Shown here piece after piece: positions 45,240-54,442 of a DNA stretch of 60,211 bases (its first letter is position 1; every line of letters starts with the position of its first letter). Made by a program: the position numbers and the translations under genes. The notes under the pieces were generated by a model that saw only the letters and a list, made by a program, of their open reading frames with translations, was not told the DNA's origin and searched no databases. Source of the DNA: an uncultured Gammaproteobacteria bacterium (GTDB lineage: Bacteria; Pseudomonadota; Gammaproteobacteria; Arenicellales; JAANXG01); contig CAMYIN010000009.1 of the NCBI GenBank assembly GCA_947258495.1, positions 1 through 60,211 on the forward strand. The letters run 5' to 3'.

Positions 45240-46340
45240 TTACCGCTCGACGGACTCTCGAACGATCTTCCAGTCCCGAGACGCGCGTTCCAGCATCAGA
45301 CGCTTTCGCACGACGTCGCCGAACGTATCGGAGCGATACGCCTGACGGAACGACACCGTCGCGCTTTTCCCGTCGAGATCAAATCTGAAGTCGTTCAGCG
45401 CGATTTCTATCTTTTTCTTGGAATTGATGCGCTGTTTCCGCTGTCGCGCCCATTGCCTGCGCGACAACCCGGCGGCCGGATCAAAACGCTCGCTGTAGAA
45501 CCCCAGGTATTGATCTACATCGCGGCGAGACCACGCGTCCGCCCACGCGCGGATCGTTCGTTCCAGTCGTTCTTTCTCGTCGACGGCGGCTGTTTGCCGT
45601 GCCGCGGCTACGGCCGGTTCGGCTGTTTCGGTCGCGATCGCCTTACCGTTGCGAGCCGTCTCCACAGTTCGCGTGGAGACCTTTATCGGTTCGGTAATCG
45701 GCGGCGCCGGTTCCACGACCTGATCGGCGCCGGCATCGCTTTTCGGGTCAGGAGCCGCGAGAGCGATCGACGTCGAGATCGCTTCCGTAGACACCCAGGA
45801 ACTCATGGTGTTTTCCGCCGACAGTGCAGGCTTGACGGTTTCTCCCGGCAACGCCAGCGCGTTCTTGTAGGCGCGGCTCGCCATCGCCGCGTGGAGATCT
45901 ACCAGGTTTTGGTAAACCTTGGCGTACAGCGGGCTGGTCCCCAGGGCCTTGAGCAACAGTTTGCGCGCGTCGTCGTACTGCTCTTTGCCCGCATAGATGA
46001 CGGACAGATTGATGAAGGGCTCCGGCACACCCGGGTGCTCGCGGATGAGCCTTTCATAGATCTCAATGGCCTTCTGCGGTTGGCCCGCCTTTTCATGCGC
46101 GCGCGCCTTGAGGAAAAGGGGCCGGGGGTCCTCGTCGTCCTGTGCCAGCAAGGCGTCTACCCGGGTCAGCGCCTGCCGCGCCTTACCCTGATCAATCAGC
46201 TGCTCGACTTGCCGCAGTTGCCCCGCCTCGATCGCCGCGTGGACTCCGCCCGCCGGCAACACCAGCAGAAGCAGCGGGATTAATAACCACGACGTTTTCG
46301 CTGTGCGCGCTTTCTTCAATCTTGTTCCGGTCACGGGCAC
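45240..46340 (-). CDS. Exported TPR protein with C-terminal NTF2-like domain
   Basis: 366-aa protein with a hydrophobic export segment (about residues 18-36, ending GVHA). Two or three TPR-like repeats follow (about 40-150: KARQALTRVDALLAQDDEDPRPLFLKA; YERLIREHPGVPEPFINLSVIYAGKEQYDDARKLLLKAL), then a low-complexity linker, then a domain at about 255-366 (ERTIRAWADAWSRRDVDQYLGFYSERFDP) of the NTF2-like type found on L,D-transpeptidases and cell-wall-linked proteins. Role is likely periplasmic and envelope-linked. GTG start at 46340 (an in-frame GTG two codons in is equally possible). Confidence 0.75.
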   Translation of the reverse strand: MPVTGTRLKKARTAKTSWLLIPLLLLVLPAGGVHAAIEAGQLRQVEQLIDQGKARQALTRVDALLAQDDEDPRPLFLKARAHEKAGQPQKAIEIYERLIREHPGVPEPFINLSVIYAGKEQYDDARKLLLKALGTSPLYAKVYQNLVDLHAAMASRAYKNALALPGETVKPALSAENTMSSWVSTEAISTSIALAAPDPKSDAGADQVVEPAPPITEPIKVSTRTVETARNGKAIATETAEPAVAAARQTAAVDEKERLERTIRAWADAWSRRDVDQYLGFYSERFDPAAGLSRRQWARQRKQRINSKKKIEIALNDFRFDLDGKSATVSFRQAYRSDTFGDVVRKRLMLERASRDWKIVRESVER

Positions 46341-46398
46341 GCTTGCTCGGTAGATAAAGAGTTGCGCCCGGATTTTACCTCAGCGACGAACCGGCGAG

Positions 46399-48093
46399 CT
46401 ACGATTCCCGATTTTGCGGAGCAACCACGTCGCTGGCCTTCACCCAGGCACCGAGACGCTCGGGGGCGCGGACCCTTTTCCACTGGCCCTGCACCTCCAG
46501 AACCTCCACCGTTTCGCCCTGCTCGAAGGTGCCCAGCGGGTACGAGTTGCGGGCGGTGGAAGGCAGGGGCCGGGCACGAACGTCGGCGGCGTTGATGATT
46601 CCCGGGCCATCGTCGCCGTCGACGTACCGACCGTACACCCACACATCGAGCCCACCCGGGACCTGCACGTACAGCCAGTCACCCTGCCGGAGAACGAGCC
46701 GCACCTCGCTGTCCGGGGACAGTTCAGCCATCACCGGCAGGGATTCGCGGTAGTACGGGTAGATCTTGGCGCCGCCCTCACCGATACGGCTGACCTGAAT
46801 ACTGCCCGCGCTGGCGGCGGACGCCGCAGCGGCGGAAGAGGACGGAGACATCTCGGCCTGCGCAATGGAGCCCAGCAGAATGTCTTGCGCGCGTACCCAG
46901 GCTCCCAGGCGCTCCGGGCCGCGTACCCTTTTCCAGTCGCCCTGGACTTCGAGCACCTCCACGGTGTCGCCGTGGTTAAACGACCCCAGCGGGTAGGAAT
47001 GGCTCGCCGTCGAAGGCAACGGCCTGGCGCGAACGTCCGGCGCGATGACGGTCGCAGACCCGCTGTCGCCGTCGAGGTAACGACCGTAAACCCACATCGG
47101 CAGCCCGCCGGGCACCTGGACGTACAGCCAGTCGTTCTCGCGCAGCACGACTCGCACCGGGCTGTTCGGCGTAAGCTCTTCCAACATCGGCAGCGATTCC
47201 CGATGAAAAGGGTAGACCTTGGCGCCCCCGGGCCCAACGCGACCGGCGAGCGGCTGCCCGGCCCCGCTCGCGGTCGTGGCCGCGGGCGGCGCCTGCGCCG
47301 GTTCCGGCATTTGGGCGGGCGCGCTTTCGGGCACCGGCGACATCCGAGCGGTCTGGTCCGCTGCCTCGCTGACCGCTTCTGTAGGCGCTTGCGCCGGCGC
47401 GGCCGCATCGGTCGACGCCTGCGGCGGCGTCGGCTCCATGGGCTCCGCCGCGGCTACGTCCCCGGCCGGCGGCTCGGCCGCCGATGCCATGGCCGGCGTC
47501 GCCGGCGTATCGCTGCTCTGCGCCGGCTCCGGCTCCGCGCTCGCGAACATTTCCGGGAATTTGTCCTGGATGACGGTCAAGGCCTTCTCCGCGCGGCTGT
47601 AACCGTTTGCCGCCGCCTTCTGAAACCATTTCACCGATTGTTCCACGTCCTTGTCGACTCCCTGCCCCAGGTAATACGCCGTGGCCAGATTATGTTGTGC
47701 GGCGCCGTATTCGAGCTCGGCGGCCCGCCGCCACCATTTCACCGCCTGTTTGAGGTCGCGGTCGACGCCCCGGCCCTCCCAATAGGCTACACCGAGATTG
47801 AACAGCGAGTTGACGTGGTCCTGGCCCGCCGCCTTGCGATACCAATCGAGCGCTCGACCGAAGTCGGCCGGGCGCCCCTGACCTTTGTGGTACAGCACCG
47901 CCATCGCGTATTGCGCCTGTGCATTACCCGCGCTCGCCAGGGGCTCCCACAATTGGCCGGCCTTATTGAACTCTCCCGCCTCATAGGCCGTGATCGCCGC
48001 TTGCATGGGGTCGTCTTGGGCAAAAGACGGGGCGGCCAGCAGCCCCCCGACACAGAACAGATACGCAATTGTCGCTCGAACGCTTAGGAGCAT
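46399..48093 (-). CDS. Exported Sel1-repeat protein with two duplicated SH3-like modules
   Basis: 564-aa secreted protein: signal peptide (1-25, ending SFAQ), Sel1-like repeats (about 28-175; AQYAMAVLYHKGQGRPADFGRALDWYRKAA and following), a Pro/Ala-rich linker (about 180-280), then two near-identical modules of about 125 residues (roughly 281-404 and 434-558), each with two SH3b-like halves (WLYVQVPGGLPMWVYGRY and SYPLGSFNHGDTVEVLEVQG). The modules read as a recent internal duplication. SH3b domains often bind peptidoglycan, so a wall-associated role is inferred. It starts 59 bp after the TPR gene's start, and both are minus strand, so one transcript is likely. Confidence 0.8.
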   Translation of the reverse strand: MLLSVRATIAYLFCVGGLLAAPSFAQDDPMQAAITAYEAGEFNKAGQLWEPLASAGNAQAQYAMAVLYHKGQGRPADFGRALDWYRKAAGQDHVNSLFNLGVAYWEGRGVDRDLKQAVKWWRRAAELEYGAAQHNLATAYYLGQGVDKDVEQSVKWFQKAAANGYSRAEKALTVIQDKFPEMFASAEPEPAQSSDTPATPAMASAAEPPAGDVAAAEPMEPTPPQASTDAAAPAQAPTEAVSEAADQTARMSPVPESAPAQMPEPAQAPPAATTASGAGQPLAGRVGPGGAKVYPFHRESLPMLEELTPNSPVRVVLRENDWLYVQVPGGLPMWVYGRYLDGDSGSATVIAPDVRARPLPSTASHSYPLGSFNHGDTVEVLEVQGDWKRVRGPERLGAWVRAQDILLGSIAQAEMSPSSSAAAASAASAGSIQVSRIGEGGAKIYPYYRESLPVMAELSPDSEVRLVLRQGDWLYVQVPGGLDVWVYGRYVDGDDGPGIINAADVRARPLPSTARNSYPLGTFEQGETVEVLEVQGQWKRVRAPERLGAWVKASDVVAPQNRES

Positions 48094-48261
48094 ATTTTTT
48101 AACCTCGCTTTCTCCCAGTACTAAGACTTCGGCCAGACCGAATCGGCGCGTCCCCGCCACCCGTCTGTAACCATCGGATATATATCGGTAACAGTCAAGA
48201 TATAGTATGACATTTTATAACTAACTTTATGAAATTGCTGTACTTCGAGCGAGGGCCGGGG
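48094..48261 (-). promoter_or_regulatory. AT-rich upstream region of the Sel1/SH3 gene
   Basis: 168 bp between polA's 3' end and the Sel1/SH3 gene's start. The half nearest polA is AT-rich (GATATATATC and TATAGTATGACATTTTATAACTAAC around 48178-48228), unlike its surroundings, and probably carries the promoter for the minus-strand Sel1 gene. No exact start site or operator can be assigned, and no strong terminator for polA is visible. Confidence 0.3.
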
Positions 48262-50955
48262 CTAGACGTGGGCCTGCGCCCAATTCGTTCCGCTGCCGAC
48301 GTCCACGACCAAAGGTACCGACAAGGCGGCTACCCCGCTCATCAATTCCGCGATGACGCTTCGCACCGCTCTCTCCCTGCGTACCGGTACCTCGAACACG
48401 AGTTCGTCGTGCACCTGCATGATCATGCGTGAGGCTTCGGCATTTTCGCTGATCCATCGGTCTATCGTTAACATCGCCAGCTTGATCAAATCCGCAGCGG
48501 TACCCTGCATCGGTGCATTGATAGCGGTGCGTTCCGCGTATTGACGCCGGACGCTGTTGCTGCTGTTGATTTCCGGCAGATAAAGACGCCGGCCGAACAC
48601 GGTCTCGACGTAGCCCCGGTCGCGGGCACGGCTGCGCGTGTCCTCCATGAATCGGCGTACCCCGGGGTAGCGGGCGAAATAAAGGTCTACGTATTCCTGG
48701 GCGGCAGATCGGGGGACGTTGAGCTGGCGCGAAAGGCCGAAGGCGGACATGCCGTAGATCAGCCCGAAGTTGATCGCCTTGGCGTGGCGTCGCTGTTCCT
48801 CGGACACTGCGTCTGCGGGGACGCCGAAGACCTCGGCCGCGGTAGCGCGATGGACGTCCTTGCCCTCGGCAAAGGCCTGCAGCAGTCCCGGATCCTGCGA
48901 CAGGTGGGCCATGATCCGGAGCTCGATCTGGGAATAGTCCGCCGACAGCATTACGAAACCGGACGCAGGGACGAACGCCTCTCGAATTCGCCGCCCCTCC
49001 GGCGTGCGCACCGGGATATTCTGCAGATTGGGGTCGGCCGATGACAGTCGCCCGGTGGCGGCCACTGCCTGATGGTACGACGTATGCACGCGTCCGGTGC
49101 GTGGATTGACCATCGCCGGGAGTTTGTCCGTATACGTCGACTTGAGCTTACTGAGGGCGCGGTGCTCCAGGATCAATCGCGGCAATTCGTAGTCCGCCGC
49201 AAGCTCCTGGAGGACGTTCTCCGCAGTGGACGGCTGTCCCTTCGGCGTCTTGCGCAGCACCGGAAGCTGGAGCCGCTGGTACAGTATTTCCTGTATCTGC
49301 TTCGGCGAGGCGACGTTGAACGGCACGCCGGCCGTGCGGTGGGCCTGCTCCTCGAGATCCGTTATCCGCTCGCGCAGCTCAACGCTTTGCCGTGCCAGCA
49401 TGTCGCTATCGATTCTCACACCGTTGCGCTCGATGCGAGACAGCACCGGAACCAGGGGCATCTCGATCTTAACAAACAGGTCCCGCAATGTCGGCTGCGC
49501 CTCGAGCTTCGGCCACATCGCATGATGCAGTTTCAGGGTCACATCCGCGTCCTCCGCCGCATACGGGGCCGCGCGCTCAAGTTCGATCTGGTTGAAGGTC
49601 CGTTGCGATTTTCCTTTGCCGGCGATGTCTTCGAAGGTGATCGTCTTGTGGCCGAGAAATTTCATTGCCAAGGTATCCATGTCGTGGCGATTGGCGACGC
49701 TGTCGAGCACGTAGGATTCCAGCATGGTATCGAAGCGCAGCCCTTTGAGTTCGATGCCGTGGCCGGCGAGGACGCAATGGTCGTACTTCAGATTCTGGCC
49801 CACTTTCGCCCGATCCGGGTCCTGCAACAGATCTCTCAGTTTATCGAGCACGGTCTTGCGCGCGAGCTGCTCGGGCGCCCCGACGTAGTCGTGTCCGCAT
49901 GGTACGTAGGCGGCCTCTCCGGGCCGTAGCGCAAAAGACACGCCGACAATTTCGGCGGACACCGCGTCGAGAGAGTTGGTTTCGGTGTCGATGGCGAACA
50001 GCGTGGCCGCATGCAGGCGCTCGATCCATGCATCCAACACCGATTCGTCGGTGATGACTTGGTACTGCCGATCGTCGCTCGCCGCCGTCGATGCGTTCGT
50101 GAGACCGCCCAGCTCCGCGAGCCAATTCTTGAACTCGAGGCGGGCATACAGACGCTTCAGTTCGGCCTCGTCGGCCGGTTCCGGCACCAGTCCTTCGGGG
50201 CCCACGTCAAGCTCGACGTCACGCTTTACGGTGACCAGCCGGCGGAACAAATGCAGGGCGTGCAAGCTGTCGCGAAGGTTGTTCCCGACCTTGCCTGGGA
50301 TCTCCTGCGCGTGTTCGACGACGGCTTCCAGCGACCCGTATTGCCGCAACCATTTCTGCGCGGTCTTCGGTCCAACGTTAGGCACCCCGGGAACGTTGTC
50401 GGAGGCATCGCCCACCAGCGCGAGATAGTCGACGATGTGCTCCGGCGGGACACCGAATTTGCGTTCCACGGCGTCACGGTCGTATTCGACCTGCTGCATG
50501 GTATCGACCAACCTCACGTGCCGATTGACGATCTGCGCCAGATCCTTATCACCGGTCGAGACCACGGTCTCGATCCCCTGCCTGGCCGCCCGGGTCGCCA
50601 GGGTGGCGATGACGTCGTCGGCTTCCACGTCGTCGACGATAAGCAGCGGCAGCCCCAGTGCCCTGACGATGTCATGCAATACCGGCATCTGAGAACGCAG
50701 CTCATCCGGCGTCGGCGGACGCGTGGCCTTGTACTGCGGATACATGCGATGGCGGAAGGTCTTGCCTTTCGCGTCAAACACGACCGCTACGTATTTCGAA
50801 GCGTAATCGCTCAACAGGCGTTTGATCATGGCGATCACGCCGTACACGGCGCCGGTGGGCTCGCCGGCCGAGTTGCTGAGCTTCGGCAGGGCATGAAACG
50901 CGCGGTACAGATAGGAAGAGCCGTCTACCAGTACAAGTCTTTCGGCATTATCCAT
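48262..50955 (-). CDS. polA: DNA polymerase I
   Basis: 897-aa Pol I for Okazaki fragment maturation and repair. It contains the N-terminal 5'-3' exonuclease (LVLVDGSSYLYRAFHAL; VFDAKGKTFRH; HIVDYLALVGDASDNVPG), a 3'-5' proofreading domain with the DxE motif in FAIDTETNSLDAV, and the polymerase domain with motif A (LSADYSQIELRIMAHLS), motif B (RRHAKAINFGLIYGMSAFGLS) and motif C (QVHDELVFEV). All catalytic residues appear present. The ATG at 50955 gives the family start. Divergent from a DUF2782 gene, as in many gammaproteobacteria. Confidence 0.97.
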   Translation of the reverse strand: MDNAERLVLVDGSSYLYRAFHALPKLSNSAGEPTGAVYGVIAMIKRLLSDYASKYVAVVFDAKGKTFRHRMYPQYKATRPPTPDELRSQMPVLHDIVRALGLPLLIVDDVEADDVIATLATRAARQGIETVVSTGDKDLAQIVNRHVRLVDTMQQVEYDRDAVERKFGVPPEHIVDYLALVGDASDNVPGVPNVGPKTAQKWLRQYGSLEAVVEHAQEIPGKVGNNLRDSLHALHLFRRLVTVKRDVELDVGPEGLVPEPADEAELKRLYARLEFKNWLAELGGLTNASTAASDDRQYQVITDESVLDAWIERLHAATLFAIDTETNSLDAVSAEIVGVSFALRPGEAAYVPCGHDYVGAPEQLARKTVLDKLRDLLQDPDRAKVGQNLKYDHCVLAGHGIELKGLRFDTMLESYVLDSVANRHDMDTLAMKFLGHKTITFEDIAGKGKSQRTFNQIELERAAPYAAEDADVTLKLHHAMWPKLEAQPTLRDLFVKIEMPLVPVLSRIERNGVRIDSDMLARQSVELRERITDLEEQAHRTAGVPFNVASPKQIQEILYQRLQLPVLRKTPKGQPSTAENVLQELAADYELPRLILEHRALSKLKSTYTDKLPAMVNPRTGRVHTSYHQAVAATGRLSSADPNLQNIPVRTPEGRRIREAFVPASGFVMLSADYSQIELRIMAHLSQDPGLLQAFAEGKDVHRATAAEVFGVPADAVSEEQRRHAKAINFGLIYGMSAFGLSRQLNVPRSAAQEYVDLYFARYPGVRRFMEDTRSRARDRGYVETVFGRRLYLPEINSSNSVRRQYAERTAINAPMQGTAADLIKLAMLTIDRWISENAEASRMIMQVHDELVFEVPVRRERAVRSVIAELMSGVAALSVPLVVDVGSGTNWAQAHV

Positions 50956-51049
50956 ATACTAGCGGGTGCAGGTGACCGCCGAACTCTGGGTTCTATCGCC
51001 GGTCTATACAAATACGCATACCAATCGGGGCCAGGCCCAAGATTCTACG

Positions 51050-51427
51050 TTGATAACGTCCATAACTCATCATCAAGCGCGGCGAAACCGGTTCCGTCCT
51101 GCCGGTATTCCGGTATTCCTGCTGCTTCTCTTCTCTCCGTGGTCGCAGGCACCGAGCCTCGGCGCAGAGCCGGTATCGACCGACCAGTCCAATGGCGGGC
51201 GGCAAGACGCCGGCGGTACGGTCGACATCCGAGAGCGTGTCGAGGGCGGCCAGGCGATCACCGAATACCGTCGATTCGGCCAGTTGTACATGCTCAAAGT
51301 GAAACCGAAAGGATCGGCGCCGCTGTATATGATCGATCAGTACGGTGACGGGCAATTGAATACTCGCCCCGCCGAATCCATCGAGGACGACGTCAACCTT
51401 CCCAAGTGGCGAATCGGAGGATTCTAG
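51050..51427 (+). CDS. DUF2782 family exported protein
   Basis: About 125 aa. A basic N-terminus and a hydrophobic segment (PVFLLLLFSPWSQA) form a signal peptide; the rest carries the DUF2782 pattern ITEYRRFGQLYMLKVKPKGSAPLYMIDQYGDGQL. The family has no known function but is regularly found head-to-head with polA, as here. The start is uncertain: TTG at 51050 leaves a 94-bp divergent promoter region, while GTG at 50966 would leave only 10 bp; no ATG is in frame and neither has a strong ribosome-binding site. Confidence 0.75.
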   Translation: MITSITHHQARRNRFRPAGIPVFLLLLFSPWSQAPSLGAEPVSTDQSNGGRQDAGGTVDIRERVEGGQAITEYRRFGQLYMLKVKPKGSAPLYMIDQYGDGQLNTRPAESIEDDVNLPKWRIGGF

Positions 51428-51569
51428 ATCGCATCGCTCAGCGGAGTACGGGAGGGCGGTCCACGCGGCTCGGACCGGCGCCGGTGCTATTTTTCCCGTG
51501 GGCGTCTATAGTTGCACACCTGTCATCGCCGATAGTGTCAACGAGCAGCCGTTCGCCACATCACCGATC

Positions 51570-51935
51570 ATGAAGCGCATCCCCATTGCGGCGTTGATCC
51601 TCGCGCTCGCAGGCGGCAGCGCCTGGGCCGCGGATATTCGTCTGTACACCGTCAACAGCAAAGGACAGCAGAGCCTGGTCAAGTTGGTGACCGGCACCGA
51701 CCGGCCCGGCTGTCACGACCTCCTGTTGAAGCGTCGCATACATCGGGTATCGCAGGTCGGGTTCGAATACTGCCGCCTGTTTTCCGACAAGGACTGCCGC
51801 GAAGAGACGGTCATCGCCGTACGCTGGAAGAACAAGAAAGACCCCACCGACCGACTCACCCCCGGCGCACGATGGTTCCTGCCCGGCGATCGCGGCACCA
51901 AGGTCGCCTCCTGGGAGTGTAACGGGAAACCATGA
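51570..51935 (+). CDS. Small secreted cysteine-containing protein of unknown function
   Basis: 121-aa protein with a clear signal peptide (1-20, ALILALAGGSAWAA). The mature part (about 100 aa) has four cysteines (PGCHDL, YCRLF, KDCREE, WECNGK), which could form two disulfides in the periplasm. I do not recognise the family. ATG at 51570 is chosen since the upstream extension is non-homologous and hides the signal peptide. Its stop overlaps the histone-deacetylase-like gene's start by 4 bp (ATGA), so the two are translationally coupled. Confidence 0.7.
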   Translation: MKRIPIAALILALAGGSAWAADIRLYTVNSKGQQSLVKLVTGTDRPGCHDLLLKRRIHRVSQVGFEYCRLFSDKDCREETVIAVRWKNKKDPTDRLTPGARWFLPGDRGTKVASWECNGKP

Positions 51936-52882
51936 CGTCGCCGGTACTGGTCTATTTCGGCGACGACCTGGCGCGCTACGGTTTTGGCGAAGGCCATCCA
52001 TTCGGCCCCGATCGCCTGCGGGCGTTCTGGACGGAAACGCTGAAGCAGGGCCTGGACAAGCGCGTGGATACGGCCGTGCCGGTGCGCTGTGACGAACAGG
52101 CGCTGCTGCATTTTCATCGGCCCTCATACGTCGCGCAGGTGAAGGCGCAGTCGAAGTCCGGCCGGGGATATCTCGACGACGGCGATACCCCCGCGTTCCC
52201 CGGAGTGTTCGAGGCCGCCTGTTACGTCGTCGGTTGCGATCTGGAGGGTCTGAAGCACGCCGTGGAAGGCGATCACCCGCGTATATTCGTCCCCATTGCC
52301 GGCCTGCATCATGCGCGCCGCGACACCGCCGCGGGTTTCTGCGTCTTCAACGACGTCGGTGTGCTCATAGAGACGCTGCGCCGTGAGTTCGCCATCAAGC
52401 GGGTGGCCTACGTCGACATAGATGCCCACCACGGTGACGGCGTATTTTACGCCTTCGAGTCCGACCCGGACCTTATAGTCGTGGACATCCACGAGGACGG
52501 CCGGTTCTTGTATCCGGGGACCGGATTTACGGACGAAACCGGAAAAGGCGCGGCAAAAGGCACGAAAATGAACGTTCCTGTTCCACCGGGGGCCGACGAT
52601 TCGGTTTTTTTTGACGCCTGGCCCGCGGTGGAAGACTTTCTGCGCCAAGGCAGACCCGAAATCATTCTGTTGCAGGCCGGCGCCGACAGCATCAAAGGGG
52701 ATCCGATCACCGATCTCGCGTATTCACCCCGCGCCCACGGCCACGCCGCCAAGCGCCTCTGCCGCCTAGCCGACGAATATTGTCAAGGCCGGATCATTGC
52801 CATGGGCGGCGGGGGCTACAATCGTACCAATCTGGCCCTGGGCTGGAACGAGGTGCTCGCTGCGATGTGCGGCGGGACGTGA
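51932..52882 (+). CDS. Histone deacetylase family (AcuC/HDAC-like) hydrolase
   Basis: 316-aa arginase/deacetylase-fold zinc enzyme. The active-site set is complete: the HisHis dyad in GLHHARRDTAAGFCVFNDVGV, DIDAHHGDGVFYAF (zinc Asp and His), ADSIKGDP (second zinc Asp) and the transition-state Tyr in GGGGYNRT. Bacterial members deacetylate lysines (as AcuC does on acetyl-CoA synthetase), polyamines or other amides; the substrate is not readable here. Its start overlaps the secreted protein gene upstream. Confidence 0.88.
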   Translation: MTSPVLVYFGDDLARYGFGEGHPFGPDRLRAFWTETLKQGLDKRVDTAVPVRCDEQALLHFHRPSYVAQVKAQSKSGRGYLDDGDTPAFPGVFEAACYVVGCDLEGLKHAVEGDHPRIFVPIAGLHHARRDTAAGFCVFNDVGVLIETLRREFAIKRVAYVDIDAHHGDGVFYAFESDPDLIVVDIHEDGRFLYPGTGFTDETGKGAAKGTKMNVPVPPGADDSVFFDAWPAVEDFLRQGRPEIILLQAGADSIKGDPITDLAYSPRAHGHAAKRLCRLADEYCQGRIIAMGGGGYNRTNLALGWNEVLAAMCGGT

Positions 52883-52919
52883 TATCGGGTACTGCTCGCG
52901 GCAACGCCCGCATGCCCGC

Positions 52920-53480
52920 TCAGCTTGCGCCGACGGGGCGATGCGCACCCAAACCCGGCGTCGAGGCTGCTGGCTGCGGCCCCGCGTTTGTGCACGAAAT
53001 TACCGCCATATTCTGCCGATGGCGGCCCCGATCGGGGTCCGGCTGCGCCGCTACGCGGGCAATCTTCCGCAGGTGGGTTCGCGGCAGCAGAAACTCTCGG
53101 GCACCCGCCAATACCAGGTGCTTATACCATTCGAAAGGCGACAGGCCGGGGTCCACGTAGTCGGGCTCCGCCACGTACATGAACGCGGGCACCTTGAACC
53201 CGTCGATGCTGACGCTGACGTCGGCACTGGAATACCCGGCGCCCTCGAAGGCGTCGAGCGCCGCCCGCTGGGGACTCGAGAGGCGGTAGACGACGCCGTG
53301 CAGCACGTGACGCGCGTCGTCGGTGCCGGCGGCGTCACACTTGCCCGAGCCGTCGCCCCCGCGTTTGTGGAATTCGAGCGCGTATCCGCGCAGCTGCGCC
53401 GCGGCGCCTTGCGGAAATTCGCCGACCCGGGCCCGCAGTCGTGCGGAATACATGTTCGAGCCGAAGGCGAAATAGTGCAT
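52920..53480 (-). CDS. Gamma-glutamylcyclotransferase-like protein
   Basis: 186-aa GGCT-fold protein starting MHYFAFGSNMYSARLRARV, the conserved substrate-binding loop, with the acidic catalytic residue in ALDAFEGAGYSS. The C-terminal 35 residues are polar and probably disordered. GGCT enzymes release 5-oxoproline from gamma-glutamyl peptides, but small bacterial members vary widely in substrate. Convergent with the HDAC-like gene and followed by the GGDEF gene on the same strand. Confidence 0.8.
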   Translation of the reverse strand: MHYFAFGSNMYSARLRARVGEFPQGAAAQLRGYALEFHKRGGDGSGKCDAAGTDDARHVLHGVVYRLSSPQRAALDAFEGAGYSSADVSVSIDGFKVPAFMYVAEPDYVDPGLSPFEWYKHLVLAGAREFLLPRTHLRKIARVAAQPDPDRGRHRQNMAVISCTNAGPQPAASTPGLGAHRPVGAS

Positions 53481-53549
53481 GGTTAAATCACGATTTCAGA
53501 GCGAGCAACGGCGGCCACCATGACGAGCGCGCGGCCTCGCTATCATGGA

Positions 53550-54281
53550 TCAGGCCGCAAGATCCGTGAGCACGCGGTTGCGCCCCAGCGCCTTGGCCTG
53601 CTGCAGCACTCTGCCTGCGCGGGAGATCAGCTGGGCGACGTCCTCGCCGCGCCGAAACATGGTAACGCCGATGCTGACGGTTAACCGAACCTCGTGGCGG
53701 TCAGTGACCTCGATATCGGTGTGCGCGACTTCGCTGCGTATGCGTTCGGCGATCTGGCAGGCGCCGCTCATGTTGGTCTCGGGCAATATAGCCAGGAACT
53801 GATCCGCGTCGTAGCGACCGATGCGGTCGGGCATGCGTATGGTTTCCGTGAGCACCTTGGTGATGGTCTTCAGCGCCTGGTTTCGGGCCCGGTCCCCGTA
53901 TTTGTCCGCCATGGCCGATAAGTGGTCTATCTCCACGATGGCCATGGAAAGCCGATTTCCGTAACGGTCCGCCAAGGCCATGTACTCCATCAGCTTGATC
54001 GTCACGCCATGGCGATTCAAGGTATTCGTCAACGGGTCGAACTCCGCGCTGAAAGCCACGCCGGCGGCGTTTGCGGTGACGGGGCCGACGACCCACGCGT
54101 GAATGAGGGCGATCAGCACGGCGGCAACGCACGCGGTAATAACGAGCGGCAACCACCAGGATGATTGCGAGGCGCCCCAGTTTCCTATCCCCAGCGTGAC
54201 CAGCAAGGCCGCGAGCACCGGCAGTACGAGCCGGGTCCAGGCCGAGGCACGCATCGGCGTTGTAGGTCTAGCCCGCGTCAT
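53550..54281 (-). CDS. Membrane GGDEF-domain protein with degenerate active site
   Basis: 243-aa protein with two N-terminal transmembrane helices (about residues 15-35 and 42-62) and a GGDEF domain (about 80-240). It has the usual DPLTNTLNRHG start and a conserved SIGVTMF. The signature is DADQF (158-162) instead of GGDEF, so diguanylate cyclase activity is doubtful. The inhibitory I-site RxxD is intact, RMPD at 149-152, five residues before the signature as in active enzymes. It may therefore bind c-di-GMP without making it. ATG at 54281 chosen; a longer frame begins 63 nt upstream. Confidence 0.88.
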   Translation of the reverse strand: MTRARPTTPMRASAWTRLVLPVLAALLVTLGIGNWGASQSSWWLPLVITACVAAVLIALIHAWVVGPVTANAAGVAFSAEFDPLTNTLNRHGVTIKLMEYMALADRYGNRLSMAIVEIDHLSAMADKYGDRARNQALKTITKVLTETIRMPDRIGRYDADQFLAILPETNMSGACQIAERIRSEVAHTDIEVTDRHEVRLTVSIGVTMFRRGEDVAQLISRAGRVLQQAKALGRNRVLTDLAA

Positions 54282-54442
54282 GCGTCGGCGTTCGCGGACG
54301 CTGCCGCAAGGCGTAAGCACCGGTCCGGCAACCGCGAACAGCACTGACGCCGCGCCGAATCGATACGATCTGCAATTTCACGCAATTTACACCCTCTGTG
54401 CCGCAAGGCCGTACGCGCCGAAACGTTGCCGCGTCCTCCGGC

